A stretch of 37,591 nt of DNA from Candidatus Sulfopaludibacter sp. SbA4. Its GTDB lineage: Bacteria > Acidobacteriota > Terriglobia > Bryobacterales > Bryobacteraceae. A program made the translations under genes and the position numbers. Positions 1 through 8,770 of the stretch are shown here, in pieces. The stretch spans positions 1-37,591 of the forward strand of contig OMOG01000479.1 in the NCBI GenBank assembly GCA_900290305.1, in the 5' to 3' direction. The notes beneath the pieces were generated by a model. That model was not told the origin of the DNA, did not search any database, and saw nothing but the letters and a program-made list of their open reading frames with translations. Every line of letters begins with the position of its first letter. The first letter of the stretch is position 1.

Positions 1-3
1 CGG

Positions 4-319
4 GACTTTCGCAAAACTAGGGTTGTTTTCTTCGTAGTGTAGGCTTAAACATTGAGTCAGATGCGATTCGAGTGCTAGATGAAAGAATGTAGACAGCAAA
101 CACGCGTTGGGCTTTCGGCTGCATGATTCCAGGGCCTGGAAGAGAATTGGCCGCCGATGAACGCCGATGAACGCCGATAAGAATCCTGCGCTATCCGCGT
201 TGATCGGCGTTCATCGGCGGCCAATTCTGCTTCTTTCGCGCGTCAGACGCGAAACCATTGTTTAACAGGCCTGCGGAGCCTTTCCACCGGTGCCCTACCC
301 TCTCAAACTTGCGAAAGTC
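4..319. repeat. Possible small element with short terminal inverted repeats
   Basis: GACTTTCGCAA at 4-14 is the exact reverse complement of TTGCGAAAGTC at 309-319. The 316-bp interval holds no credible gene, only a long hairpin at 144-227. This could be a decayed MITE or the edge of an insertion sequence that starts outside the window. No target-site duplication could be checked because the window begins at base 1, and an 11-bp inverted pair could arise by chance. Confidence 0.25.
144..227. repeat. Intergenic hairpin repeat with 25-bp perfect arms
   Basis: The arm at 144-168 (GAATTGGCCGCCGATGAACG onward) is perfectly complementary to 203-227, with a 34-base loop that repeats the GAACGCCGAT unit (159-178). 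It has the look of a dispersed bacterial intergenic palindrome rather than a terminator, since no T-run follows on either strand. It sits in a gene-free stretch of about 400 bp; I see nothing else coding in 1-414. Confidence 0.7.
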
Positions 320-429
320 GGGCTAGCTACTGGCCTAGTTTCCGCCCATCGGCAAGTCCGGGGCAGTGTAACCTCTTCCGACTCCAGCAGGGCGATGACG
401 CCGAGGACGGGAGATTGACGGAGGAGCCG

Positions 430-662
430 GCCCTCGGCATTGGCGCCAACACCGCGATCTTCTCCACCGTCCACGCGCTCCTTCTGGCCTGGCGCTGGCG
501 GCGGCGGGAACTCGCGCCAAGACCATGCTCTACGGCGTGGATGCGATCGATCCCGCAACATTCGCAGGCGTCTCGGTACTGCTATGCGTCATCGGTGCGC
601 TGGCCTGCTGGGCGTGGCGGGCGTCGCGCGTGGACCCCATCGTGGTGTTGCGGGAGGAGTAG
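430..662 (+). pseudogene. Remnant of a MacB-like (ADOP) ABC-type permease
   Basis: Two ends of one permease are joined with the middle deleted. The first part (about 430-500) reads LGIGANTAIFSTVHALLL, the typical first membrane segment of ADOP/MacB-like permeases. The second part (510-662, another frame) reads TRAKTMLYGVDAIDPATFAG and then ends in a membrane segment and SRVDPIVVLREE-stop, the typical family C-terminus. A full-length relative survives at 32219-34645. The roughly 700 residues that should lie between are missing and the two parts are out of frame, so this is a dead gene. Confidence 0.75.
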
Positions 663-665
663 CCG

Positions 666-3278
666 TCACTCTTTCAAGGCGGCCTGCCAGTTGACGATCA
701 CGCCAATGCGATTGTCGCGCCCCGTTACCGGCACCGGCCGCAGCACCACGAATCGCTGCCCGTTGCCGATGGGCTCCCAATAGGTCCCGCCGTTGAACAG
801 GGTGGTTCCTCCCAGCGGGAACAACAGCTTGGGGTCTCCGGCTTCGAATCGCCCGCCGCTGGACTTCACCGCCACCGCCATGAGCCGGTCGTCCAGCGAG
901 TTGAAATACAGCTCGCTGCCATCCGCGTTCCATGCGGGATTCAATCCACCCGCATTGGAAATCCGGACCTTGGGAATTGAGTCCGCAGGCTCTCCGGGAA
1001 GCGCCTGCACATAGATTTCGAACGTGCCGGTTTCGTTGGAAGTGAAGGCCACCCATCGGCCCGAAGGCGACAGTCTGGGGCTGAATCGGTTGGCGTTGGA
1101 GGGTGTTAGTGCAATCGGCTTGCTCCCGGGAGCGAGCGGCAGAAGAAGGATCTGGGTACGGCCTGTAGACACATTCTCCCAGTAGGCGATAGTCTTTCCG
1201 TCCCTGGACCAATCGGACGGGTATTGCGGGTGGTCCCCAGGCAGGAGGGATTCTTCTGCCCCGTTGCCCGCGATCGGCTTCCGGTACATACGGTAGCCGC
1301 CAGCCCCGCGATTCGATGCGAAGACAATCTCCTTCCCATCGGGAGACCAGATCTGATGGAGGTTAATCGGCCCATCGGTGAGACGGACCGGAGCGCCACG
1401 GGCCAGGTCCATCAGCCAGATGTCGAGAAGCGAGGATTCGTCGGTGCGCAACAGCGCCACGGAGTGCCCATCGGGTGATAACCGCAAGCTGTTATATGCG
1501 TCCGGCTTGCCTACGGATTCGATCGCCGCACCGTCGCGGGAGACGACCGTCACCGACTTGGAAAGACTTGCCGCAGCGGAGGTGGTCAGGATTCCGTTCT
1601 GCGAAACCGAAAACTGCCCCAGCCCCGATCGAGACGCAACATTGTCGGCGATCGGCGAAGGAGAGCCTTCGAGTGTGAGCCGGTCGGGATCGAAGCGTTG
1701 CGCAAATAGCGTCTTGCCACGCAGAAACAGAAGGTGTCGATCCGCGTAGAGGGCGTTCGATGGCGTTGCCAGAATCTGTTGGTGGATCTGCTGCTCGGGA
1801 GCCACCTCCAGGGAGCCGGCATAAATGCCGCTGGTTTCGGGCTTCACGCCGCGGATCCAGTACAGGAAGTGCTTCCCGTTCGGGAGGAACTGGGGCCATA
1901 GGTGGTTGTTCTCGCGTTGCGGATCGAAAACCGTGACCGGCACCGGCGTTCCGCCATCCGCGGAAACTCGCATTAGAGGCGACCCGGTGGTGCCGAAGAC
2001 GATCGTCCCGCTCCCGTTCCACGTGGCTCCGCGCACGCTGCTGCCTCCATCGCAAAGGTCTTTGACGGCCCCCGTCGCGACCTCGACGATCTTGATTCCG
2101 TTTCCCGCCATGAAGCCCAGAAACCGCGCGTCCGGTGACCAGAAGAGTCCGTCGGCCAGTTCGGTGCCGGCCAGCGGCCGCGCCGTGGAGGAATCGAGCG
2201 GCCGCACCCAGATGTGCCGCGCGCCTTCGGAATCGGCGATGAAGGCCAGGGTGCGGCCATCCGGAGAGATGGCCTGCATCAGGCTGGCGGTATCGAGATG
2301 AAATGACGCGCCTTCGGGCGGCACCATGTAGAGGCTATAAGGACCGGAGGCTGTCTGCGGCGTCCGGTGCAGCCAGCCCCACGCGGCAATCCCAAGCGCC
2401 ACGGCCAGCAACCCCGCGATGGCCCACGGCAAGCGTGTTGGCCGGGCAGGCGCGACCGGCGCCGCAGCGGGTTCTTCCAGCAGAAACTGCCAATCCCCGA
2501 TAGCCTTCAGTCTCTGCTTCGGTTCCTTTTGCAGGCAACTCCGCAAGAGGCGGCGGACCTGCGCCGGCGCCTGGCTCCAATCGGGCTCCTTGGTGAGCAC
2601 CTGCGCCAGCGTGTCGGTGACGGTTTCGCCTGCGAACAACGCGCGCCCGGTGAGCATCTCCCACAGCACCACGCCGAACGCCCATATGTCGGCGCCCCGG
2701 TCCACCGGCTTTCCCTTGGCCTGCTCGGGCGACATGTAGCCGGGGGTTCCCATGATGACGCCGGCAACCGTCGCCCCCATCGTCAGCGTTGGAGACGATG
2801 TGGGATCGCCCGTTGTCCCCTCCGCCGCGAGCGCTTTCGCCAGGCCGAAGTCCAGGACCTTCACCTTGCCGGGGTACCCGCTTGCGGGTCCAGTGACTTT
2901 AATGTTCGCGGGCTTGAGATCGCGATGGATGATGCCCTTTTCATGCGCGTACTCCAGCGCCTCGGCGATCTGGCCCGCATAGTCCAGCGCCGTCTCCAGT
3001 GGAAGCGGCCCGTGCAGGTCTTCGCCTTCCACCAGCTCCATCACCAGCGCGCGCTCTTCTACTCCGTGAATGGCCGCGATATTCGGGTGATTCAGCGATG
3101 CCAACACCTGCGCTTCCCGAGTGAAGCGCGCCAGCCGCTCGGGATCCTCGGCGAAGCTCGCGGAGATCACCTTGATGGCGACATCGCGGCCCAGCTTGGT
3201 ATCGGTAGCGCGATAGACGGCGCCCATGCCTCCTTCGCCGAGCTTGGAAGTGATGCGGTAGTGGGCGATGGTCTCCAA
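666..3278 (-). CDS. Membrane-anchored Ser/Thr protein kinase with PD40 beta-propeller
   Basis: A PknB-type (Hanks) kinase likely to phosphorylate Ser/Thr on unknown targets in response to an extracytoplasmic signal. Numbering from the TTG at 3278: glycine loop LGEGGMG near 13-19, VAIK lysine at 36, HRD at 118-120, DFG at 143-145 and SPE at 183-185, so the catalytic set is complete. A proline-rich linker and one membrane segment (about 284-302) follow. The remaining ~550 residues are repeated SPDG blades ([30 protein letters not shown]), a TolB/WD40-like propeller predicted outside the membrane. The frame stays open to an ATG at 3482, but the added 68 residues are Ala-rich, lie outside the kinase fold and would overlap the divergent small gene at 3433. 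I therefore prefer the TTG just before ETIAHYRI; its preceding GGGAG is very close, so the start is uncertain. Kinase fusions of this kind are abundant in Acidobacteriota. Confidence 0.92.
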   Translation of the reverse strand: METIAHYRITSKLGEGGMGAVYRATDTKLGRDVAIKVISASFAEDPERLARFTREAQVLASLNHPNIAAIHGVEERALVMELVEGEDLHGPLPLETALDYAGQIAEALEYAHEKGIIHRDLKPANIKVTGPASGYPGKVKVLDFGLAKALAAEGTTGDPTSSPTLTMGATVAGVIMGTPGYMSPEQAKGKPVDRGADIWAFGVVLWEMLTGRALFAGETVTDTLAQVLTKEPDWSQAPAQVRRLLRSCLQKEPKQRLKAIGDWQFLLEEPAAAPVAPARPTRLPWAIAGLLAVALGIAAWGWLHRTPQTASGPYSLYMVPPEGASFHLDTASLMQAISPDGRTLAFIADSEGARHIWVRPLDSSTARPLAGTELADGLFWSPDARFLGFMAGNGIKIVEVATGAVKDLCDGGSSVRGATWNGSGTIVFGTTGSPLMRVSADGGTPVPVTVFDPQRENNHLWPQFLPNGKHFLYWIRGVKPETSGIYAGSLEVAPEQQIHQQILATPSNALYADRHLLFLRGKTLFAQRFDPDRLTLEGSPSPIADNVASRSGLGQFSVSQNGILTTSAAASLSKSVTVVSRDGAAIESVGKPDAYNSLRLSPDGHSVALLRTDESSLLDIWLMDLARGAPVRLTDGPINLHQIWSPDGKEIVFASNRGAGGYRMYRKPIAGNGAEESLLPGDHPQYPSDWSRDGKTIAYWENVSTGRTQILLLPLAPGSKPIALTPSNANRFSPRLSPSGRWVAFTSNETGTFEIYVQALPGEPADSIPKVRISNAGGLNPAWNADGSELYFNSLDDRLMAVAVKSSGGRFEAGDPKLLFPLGGTTLFNGGTYWEPIGNGQRFVVLRPVPVTGRDNRIGVIVNWQAALKE

Positions 3279-3432
3279 GTCTCCCAATTCTACATCACTG
3301 TAAGTGCAGCCGGCCGGTAACGCCGACGGTCTTGCCGCCGGCCCTGCCGCGGTTGCTGCCGCCAGTTGATCCCGTTCAAGAAATCGCGAAGGAGCTATAC
3401 TCTCTTCAGAGACTGTCGCCTTTCTCGAAACT

Positions 3433-3630
3433 ATGCGCCGCAAACCATACGCTCCATCGGTTTCATCGGTCCTTGAGGACATCCCGAAAAGACTGCGACG
3501 GGGTGAAGAAAAGCAGGTAATCGAAAAAGCTGTTGTGGACTACTATGATTCGTGTCCCGCCGACGAGACCGAGGCGCAGGCCAGTTGGGGTGACTTCGCC
3601 ATGGGTGAGTTCCCGGGCGCGATCGTTTGA
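3433..3630 (+). CDS. Small hypothetical protein, antitoxin-like in style
   Basis: A 65-residue protein, basic in its first half (RRKPY, KRLRRGEEK) and acidic later, with a VVDYYDS...WGDFAMGEFP tail that resembles small CopG- or antitoxin-like proteins. I cannot name a family with certainty. A TATACT hexamer at 3396-3401 gives a plausible -10 box, but I see no -35 at standard spacing and no clear ribosome site. Codon use is less GC-biased than in the kinase gene. It starts inside the longest possible reading frame of the divergent kinase, so the two start choices are linked. No toxin partner is visible next to it; the following sequence is a gene remnant. Confidence 0.45.
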   Translation: MRRKPYAPSVSSVLEDIPKRLRRGEEKQVIEKAVVDYYDSCPADETEAQASWGDFAMGEFPGAIV

Positions 3631-3639
3631 GCGAAGTCA

Positions 3640-3768
3640 TGGAAGTTCCATCGCGAGGACACCAGCCACAGCGGCTTCGCGGGCCTCACTCCCGATGGCT
3701 CGCCCCTTTTCACACAGATCTATAAGGACTTCGACGTTGCCGCCATTAATTTCGGATTCTCGCGGTAA
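3640..3768 (+). pseudogene. C-terminal remnant of a PD40-type protein
   Basis: One frame reads KFHREDTSHSGFAGLTPDGS, then PLFTQIYKDFDVAAINFGFS and a stop at 3766-3768. The pattern G(F/I)xGxTPDGSPL followed by about 15 residues and a stop is how many acidobacterial PD40-propeller proteins end. There is no start and no upstream domain, so it is a stranded 3' fragment. It may come from the same kind of gene as the kinase next door. Confidence 0.45.
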
Positions 3769-3780
3769 AGCTCGTGGAGA

Positions 3781-4635
3781 TCAGGCAGACGCATCCTCCA
3801 CCCGCATTTCGATGGTGAATTCCATCTTCACCGGCGCCGAGCCGCGGAACGTTCCGGAAACGGGCGCCGCCAGGCGGGGGTCGGCCGCGGCCGCCACCGC
3901 CACGTGAGCGGTGTAAACCGCCAGTCCCTGCGATGGATCGAACCCGCGCCAGCCGCCGCCCGAAAGATACACTTCCGCCCAGGCGTGCATGTGGGCCTTA
4001 TCGTGTAGAGCGGCCTCCCGCTCGTAGCCGCTGACGAAGCGGGCCGGAATTCCCACGCTCCGGCAGGCCGCGCAGAACAGCACCGCGAGATCGCGGCAGG
4101 ATCCTTCTCCCCGCTCCAACGTGACCTCGGGCGCCAGGGGCGGACCGTCGTCGCGGATCACGTGCCGCACCGTTTCAAACAGCCTCGTGTTCAACGCCGT
4201 CAGGAAGGCCAGCGTCTTCCATTCGGTCTCGCCGGCCACCGAGTGCGCCAGTTCCTTCACCGCTGCCGCCGGCTCGCCCGATCCCAAATAAGGCGCCAGC
4301 GCCGATCGCAGGGGCTCCCGATAGACCAGCGGCAGAGAAGCCAGTTCCGGAAACGAAAGATGGAAGTCGAACGGATTCTCGCGCAGCGTCTCGATCTCGA
4401 AGGAACTCCTCACTGCCATCTCGTCCAACGGCCGGTCGAACCAGGCTTCCACCACCACGTTGCCGTCCTGGTCGAGGCACTCGTTCCGGCCCGCGGGCGG
4501 CGGAGAAATCTCCAGCGCGAACCGCAGAAGATGCTGCGCCCCGTCCTCGCGCGGCCGCAGCCGGAAGGTGTGCGGCTCCTGGTACACCGGGCTCTCGTAC
4601 CGGTACACCGTGGAATGCGTGACGGCGATGCGCAT
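3781..4635 (-). CDS. Transglutaminase-like protein of the Anbu locus
   Basis: A bacterial transglutaminase/protease-fold protein of about 284 residues. The N-terminal domain (MRIAVTHSTVYRYESPV...) is the one that precedes the catalytic core in this family. The core has a complete papain-like triad: Cys in GSCRDLA (about residue 180), His in HMHAWAEV (about 217) and Asp in FDPSQG (about 233). No signal peptide, so it is probably cytoplasmic. The ATG at 4635 is preferred to a GTG nine bases upstream (4644) because MRIAVTHSTVYRY is the usual start. It is the last gene of a four-gene minus-strand operon and begins 12 bases after the Anbu stop. Co-occurrence of these four families is known; the substrate is not. 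Confidence 0.92.
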   Translation of the reverse strand: MRIAVTHSTVYRYESPVYQEPHTFRLRPREDGAQHLLRFALEISPPPAGRNECLDQDGNVVVEAWFDRPLDEMAVRSSFEIETLRENPFDFHLSFPELASLPLVYREPLRSALAPYLGSGEPAAAVKELAHSVAGETEWKTLAFLTALNTRLFETVRHVIRDDGPPLAPEVTLERGEGSCRDLAVLFCAACRSVGIPARFVSGYEREAALHDKAHMHAWAEVYLSGGGWRGFDPSQGLAVYTAHVAVAAAADPRLAAPVSGTFRGSAPVKMEFTIEMRVEDASA

Positions 4636-4647
4636 CGGCAGCACGGC

Positions 4648-5391
4648 TCAGGATACGAAATCGCCATGCGTGAGCTTGGAGAACGCCGCCTCCACCCATG
4701 CCTCCGGCAGATCCTGCACGCTGCGCCGCATGCGCTCCTGCCACCAGTTGGAAATCTCGCGCAGGTCGTCGCGCTCGTAGCGCTGTTCCACCAGGGCGAA
4801 GCTGCCTCGCGAGTAGAGGATCGCATCCATCGGAAAATCCACATCGGCCGCGCACAGGCGCGTGGCGTCGAAGGCCAGCAGCCCCACCTTGAACGCATAC
4901 AGCATGGAGTCGGACCGCGTCAGCGAGCGCTCCAGAATCGGTTTACCGAATCCCGTCGCGCCGATGATCTGGTACGGAGTATCCGGGCCCACTTCCACCC
5001 AGTTGCCTTCGGGATAAATCAAAAACAGCCGGTGGGTCGAATCGCCGGACATCTGCCCGCCGACGATCGCGTACGCGTTGAACTTGATATCGGCCCTTTC
5101 CAGCGCGGCGTGGTCCTCGTCGGCCACCCGGCGCACCTGCTGCGCGTAAAGGTTCACCACCTTGAAGAGCCGGTCGCGCGCCAGCGTCTCGCGCGCAAAA
5201 GCCTCCTCGAAATACAGAAGGATCTTGTCGCGCAGCGACCGCAGTCCCGAATTCATCACGAAGAACGCGAAGCCCGGACCACGATAGCTCGCCATCTTCT
5301 TGGCGACCAGGTACTCGTTCCCGGCCATCACGCGCGCATCGGCGATCGCGACGAGGCCTTCCTCCACGGTGATTCCCAGGCAAAAAGTCAT
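4648..5391 (-). CDS. Anbu proteasome-like peptidase
   Basis: A self-compartmentalising N-terminal-nucleophile hydrolase related to proteasome beta subunits and HslV (Anbu, or bacterial proteasome homologue), 247 residues. The protein begins Met-Thr, so after Met removal Thr1 is the nucleophile. Asp17 in the proteasome numbering is present (AIADAR) and a KK pair near position 30 fits the catalytic lysine region. The SDSxLYAFKVGLLAFDATRL segment is typical of Anbu. No propeptide is present, as usual for this family. It lies 24 bases after the alpha-E gene and is followed by the transglutaminase gene. Anbu assembles into open helical rings in studied cases, but its natural substrate is unresolved. 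The family call is firm. Confidence 0.93.
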   Translation of the reverse strand: MTFCLGITVEEGLVAIADARVMAGNEYLVAKKMASYRGPGFAFFVMNSGLRSLRDKILLYFEEAFARETLARDRLFKVVNLYAQQVRRVADEDHAALERADIKFNAYAIVGGQMSGDSTHRLFLIYPEGNWVEVGPDTPYQIIGATGFGKPILERSLTRSDSMLYAFKVGLLAFDATRLCAADVDFPMDAILYSRGSFALVEQRYERDDLREISNWWQERMRRSVQDLPEAWVEAAFSKLTHGDFVS

Positions 5392-5415
5392 AGCTCGATC
5401 AGCCCCCGGCTCCGG

Positions 5416-6402
5416 TCAGAACGACGCCCCACTCGAATAAGGCCGCTGCGCAAAAAAGTCGCCGAGGATACACTCATCGATTGTATTCATTTTTACCTGC
5501 ATTGCGTCGCAAAATTCGTGAAGCCCCGTCTTTAAGATGGACTCGACTTCTGCATAATCCAGCTCGGAGCGCAGCATGCCGATGCGCTGCTCCGAAACGC
5601 AGGAGAAGCCGCCGGGGCGCGCCCCCGTGATGGCGTGGACGGATTGATCCGCCAGCCCGGCACAGTAGCGAACGGCGCGCGGGAACTCGGGATCGAGCAG
5701 CAGGAACTCCACGATCCGCTCCGGCGCAATCCGCCCGAAGCGCTTGCGGTACATCTCGAAGCCGCTCACCGACTTCAGCACCGCGGCCCACTGGATATCG
5801 TCGTAGGGCGTTCCGATGTCGCTGACCGAGGGCAGCAGGATGAAGTATTTTACGTCCAGGATGCGGGTGGTTTTGTCCGCCCGTTCCAGCGTGGTGCCGA
5901 GCCGGATGAAGTGCCACGCTTCGTTGTGCGTCATGGTGCCGTGGGTGATGCCCTGAAACAGGTGGCAGGCCATGCGCACCTGGTGGCAGAACTCCGGCAG
6001 CACCTCGGGCAGCGGCTTGCGGCTCTGCCCGGCGATCAACAGGTACAGGGTATTGATCTGCTCCCACATCTCCGACGAGATGGTGTCGCGCACCGAGCGC
6101 GCATTCTCCCGGGCCGCCAGCACGCAGGAGCAGATGGAATTGGGATTCGCGGAATCGAAGGCCAGAAAGCGGACCACGTTCTCCTGGGTGGCCGCGCCGT
6201 AACGCTCCAGGAACGCGGCGCGGTCGCCGGTAGTATCGATAATGGGCTGCCACTGGCCGCCCGATCCGCTCGGCAGGTCGAGCATCAAATTCTGATTCAC
6301 TCCGATAAAGCGCGCCACGTTCTCGGCGCGCTCGATATAACGGCCCATCCAGTAGACCGCCTCGGCCACCCGGCTGAGCAGAGGCTTGGGCTTGAGCGTC
6401 AT
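5416..6402 (-). CDS. Alpha-E domain protein (DUF403)
   Basis: A 328-residue all-helical alpha-E protein. The start MTLKPKPLLSRVAEAVYWMG and the signature AARENARSVRDTISSEMWEQ (about residues 100-125) identify the family. The ATG at 6402 overlaps the stop of the upstream ATP-grasp gene by four bases (ATGA), implying translational coupling, so the longer frame extending to 6549 is rejected. Alpha-E proteins are nearly always encoded with a circularly permuted ATP-grasp protein and are thought to act with it in a peptide-ligation or modification pathway. The reaction remains unproven. Confidence 0.93.
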   Translation of the reverse strand: MTLKPKPLLSRVAEAVYWMGRYIERAENVARFIGVNQNLMLDLPSGSGGQWQPIIDTTGDRAAFLERYGAATQENVVRFLAFDSANPNSICSCVLAARENARSVRDTISSEMWEQINTLYLLIAGQSRKPLPEVLPEFCHQVRMACHLFQGITHGTMTHNEAWHFIRLGTTLERADKTTRILDVKYFILLPSVSDIGTPYDDIQWAAVLKSVSGFEMYRKRFGRIAPERIVEFLLLDPEFPRAVRYCAGLADQSVHAITGARPGGFSCVSEQRIGMLRSELDYAEVESILKTGLHEFCDAMQVKMNTIDECILGDFFAQRPYSSGASF

Positions 6403-7862
6403 TGCTGTTGCTGACCCTCCTGCGCCGCCGGCGCCAGCACCCACGTGTCCTTGCTGCCGCCTCCCTGCGACGAGTTCACCACCAGCGAGCCCTTGGTCAT
6501 GGCCACGCGCGTCAATCCGCCGGGCACCACGTAGATCTCCTTCCCGCACAGCACGTACGGCCGAAGGTCCACGTGCCGGCCCTCAAAGTGATCGTCCACG
6601 ATGGTGGGCACGCGCGACAGCGCGAGCGTCGGCTGGGCGATGTAATTCCGCGGCTGAGCCTGGATCTTTTCCGCGAACTCCTCCTGCTGCTGCCGGGTCG
6701 AGTGCGGGCCCACCAGCATGCCGTAGCCGCCCGATTCGTTGGCCGATTTCACCACCAGTTGGTCCAGATGCTGCAGCACGTAGCTGCGGTCGCTGTCGCG
6801 CCAGCAAAGATACGTCGGCACGTTGGGCAGGATGGGGTCGGCGTCCTCGTAGTAGCGGATCATTTCCGGAACGTACGCGTAGATCACTTTGTCGTCGGCC
6901 ACGCCGTTTCCCGGGGCATTGGCCAGCGCCACGTGCCCGGCCTGGTAGGCTGCCATCAGCCCGGGAACGCCCAGCAGCGAATCCGGCCGGAATGCCTCGG
7001 GGTCCAGAAAATCGTCATCGATGCGGCGGTAGATGACGTCCACGCGCTGCGGACCTTTGGTGGTGCGCATGAAGACCGCGCCGCCATCCACCACCAGGTC
7101 GCGGCCTTCCACCAGCGGCACGCCCATCTGCTGGGCCAGGAAGCTGTGCTCGAAGTACGCGGAGTTGTAGATGCCGGGCGTGAGCAGGACCACCCGAGGC
7201 CCGCCCGCCGGGCCGCCAGGCGCGATGGATTCCAGCATTTCGAGCAGGCGGCTCGGGTACTCGTTTACCGGACGCACCGAGAGCCCCTCGAACACCGCGG
7301 GAAAGATGGTCTTCAGCACCTCGCGATTTTCGAGCACGTAGGAGACTCCCGAAGGCACGCGCAGGTTGTCCTCGAGAACGTAGTAGCGGCCGTCGCGGTC
7401 GCGCACCAGGTCCGTCCCGGTGATGTGGCACCAGACGCGCCACGGCGGATTCAGGCCATGGCACTGTTTCCGGTAGGACACCGCGGAGAGCACCACCTCG
7501 CTCGGAATGACTCCGTCGCGCAGGATTTTCCGATCGTGGTAAATGTCGTCGATGAACGCGTTGAGGGCGTGGACCCGCTGCTTGAGGCCGCGCTCGATGT
7601 GGTCCCACTCGTTGGCCGGGACGATGCGCGGGATGAGGTCGAAGGGGAAGATCCGCTCGGTTCCCGCCGAGTCTCCATACACGTTGAAGGTGATGCCCAT
7701 CTGCAGCAGCAGACGCTCGGCGGCGTGCTTGTAGCGCAGCAGATGGCCTTCGGAGAGGGACTCGACCGTTTCCAGCAGAAGCCGCGCATGCGGCCGGGGA
7801 AGGCCGGCATCGTCGAACATCTCGTCGTAAAAGCTTTGCGTATCGTAAGACGAGAACTGCAT
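6399..7862 (-). CDS. Circularly permuted ATP-grasp type 2 protein
   Basis: A 487-residue ATP-grasp ligase of the circularly permuted class (DUF404/DUF407 lineage). Recognisable blocks are RIFPFDLIPRIVPANEWDHI, the nucleotide-binding stretch YYVLEDNLRVPSGVSYVLEN, GIYNSAYFEHSFLAQQMGVP, VVKSANESGGYGMLVGPH (glycine-rich ATP loop) and RHVDLRPYVLCG. The start at MQFSSYDTQSF (7862) is chosen because GGAAAG lies seven bases upstream; an upstream ATG-type frame to 7916 adds unrelated residues. First gene of the Anbu operon. Members are predicted to make peptide-like bonds using ATP; the substrate here is unknown. Confidence 0.94.
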   Translation of the reverse strand: MQFSSYDTQSFYDEMFDDAGLPRPHARLLLETVESLSEGHLLRYKHAAERLLLQMGITFNVYGDSAGTERIFPFDLIPRIVPANEWDHIERGLKQRVHALNAFIDDIYHDRKILRDGVIPSEVVLSAVSYRKQCHGLNPPWRVWCHITGTDLVRDRDGRYYVLEDNLRVPSGVSYVLENREVLKTIFPAVFEGLSVRPVNEYPSRLLEMLESIAPGGPAGGPRVVLLTPGIYNSAYFEHSFLAQQMGVPLVEGRDLVVDGGAVFMRTTKGPQRVDVIYRRIDDDFLDPEAFRPDSLLGVPGLMAAYQAGHVALANAPGNGVADDKVIYAYVPEMIRYYEDADPILPNVPTYLCWRDSDRSYVLQHLDQLVVKSANESGGYGMLVGPHSTRQQQEEFAEKIQAQPRNYIAQPTLALSRVPTIVDDHFEGRHVDLRPYVLCGKEIYVVPGGLTRVAMTKGSLVVNSSQGGGSKDTWVLAPAAQEGQQQQ

Positions 7863-7929
7863 AGGGCCGCTTTCCACACTCCTCCAGTTTCCCATCGTGG
7901 CGCAATCCGGAAACAAAGGGAAACCGAAT

Positions 7930-8160
7930 TAATTTATAGGCCCCATCCGGTTTTTCAATGCGGGGCAGACCCAACTTCGTGCGTGGTTCATGGCGGTCGA
8001 CGACCTCCGGGCATCGGTCGCGAAGGCCGAGACTCTGGGAGCCAGGCTGATTATTCCTCCCGCCACGCTGCCCGAGGGCGACGAAATGGCCGTGATGCTC
8101 GACCCGCAGGGGTATGTCGCGTCCCGGGTGGGACAGACGCTTTCGTCTGTCAACCAGGCG
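7930..8160 (+). pseudogene. C-terminal remnant of a VOC/glyoxalase-fold protein
   Basis: The frame reads FMAVDDLRASVAKAETLGAR, then LIIPPATLPEGDEMAVMLDPQGYVASRV. This matches the second half of small VOC (glyoxalase/bleomycin-resistance) proteins, where VDD--AAVAKAEALG--V-PP and F-DP-G- are conserved. The N-terminal half is absent, and after the DPQG motif the frame runs on antisense through the DinB gene. It is a fragment stranded between two minus-strand genes, on the opposite strand. No metal-binding set can be reconstructed. Confidence 0.55.
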
Positions 8161-8174
8161 ATCTGGTCTCCGAC

Positions 8175-8744
8175 TCAGCGTCCTCCAGCCAGCTCGGGCA
8201 ACATTTCCCTCACTCGCCTGGCCTGCTCCATGTGGCGGCGTTCGTGCGCCGCCGCCTGGGCGAACATCATCCCCAGGCTCATCCTCAAAAAGCGCGAGAT
8301 GGGCGTGGCCACCTTCACCCGGCCGAGATCCAGACCATCGGCCCGCTCGATCTGCATCAGAAACTGGCTTTGCAGGTGAAGAAAGGTGGGGACGATGGCG
8401 GTCACCGGCTGGCCGTGCAGCGGCAAGAAGCGGCGGGGAGATCGCACTTTCCGCCGGACCGGCGGCTCGGTCATCCGTACGATGAAGCGGTCCAGGGGTC
8501 CGTAGCGGAACGGTCCGCTTCCGGTCAGGCCGCGCGCCCGGGCGTCTTCGATGGCCCGTTCGATGGCCCCGACTTCCCATTGTCCGACAATGGTCAGATG
8601 CCCCAGGCACTCCTCGATCGACCACTGGTTCGATGCCGGGCGCCAGTTGAAGCGCTCCTCGTTCAGGCCGGCGGTCAATTCCCGGGCCTGGACCTTGATT
8701 TCCTCAAACTGTTGACGATATTGCTCTAATTCCGGAGATCCCAC
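8175..8744 (-). CDS. DinB-like four-helix metal-binding protein
   Basis: A 189-residue DinB_2-type protein. The core LTAGLNEERFNWRP...WSIEECLGHL followed near the C-terminus by AAAHERRHMEQARRV gives the three-histidine arrangement (about His49, His167, His171) typical of DinB-fold enzymes that bind a divalent metal. Such proteins include thiol-dependent S-transferases and many of unknown activity; the substrate cannot be read from sequence. The start is a GTG at 8744. It is probably monocistronic or the last gene after the metalloprotease candidate, whose stop lies 26 bases upstream. Confidence 0.88.
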   Translation of the reverse strand: MGSPELEQYRQQFEEIKVQARELTAGLNEERFNWRPASNQWSIEECLGHLTIVGQWEVGAIERAIEDARARGLTGSGPFRYGPLDRFIVRMTEPPVRRKVRSPRRFLPLHGQPVTAIVPTFLHLQSQFLMQIERADGLDLGRVKVATPISRFLRMSLGMMFAQAAAHERRHMEQARRVREMLPELAGGR

Positions 8745-8770
8745 ATCCGGGATTATAGCGAAGTGGCTGC

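Noticed and set aside
2367-3320. 317-codon open frame on the plus strand
   Set aside because: Antisense to the kinase domain; no motifs.
6402-8729. 775-codon open frame on the plus strand
   Set aside because: It runs antisense to the permuted ATP-grasp and DinB genes. Its sequence is His/Arg/Val-rich without motifs, a usual by-product of GC-rich third positions.
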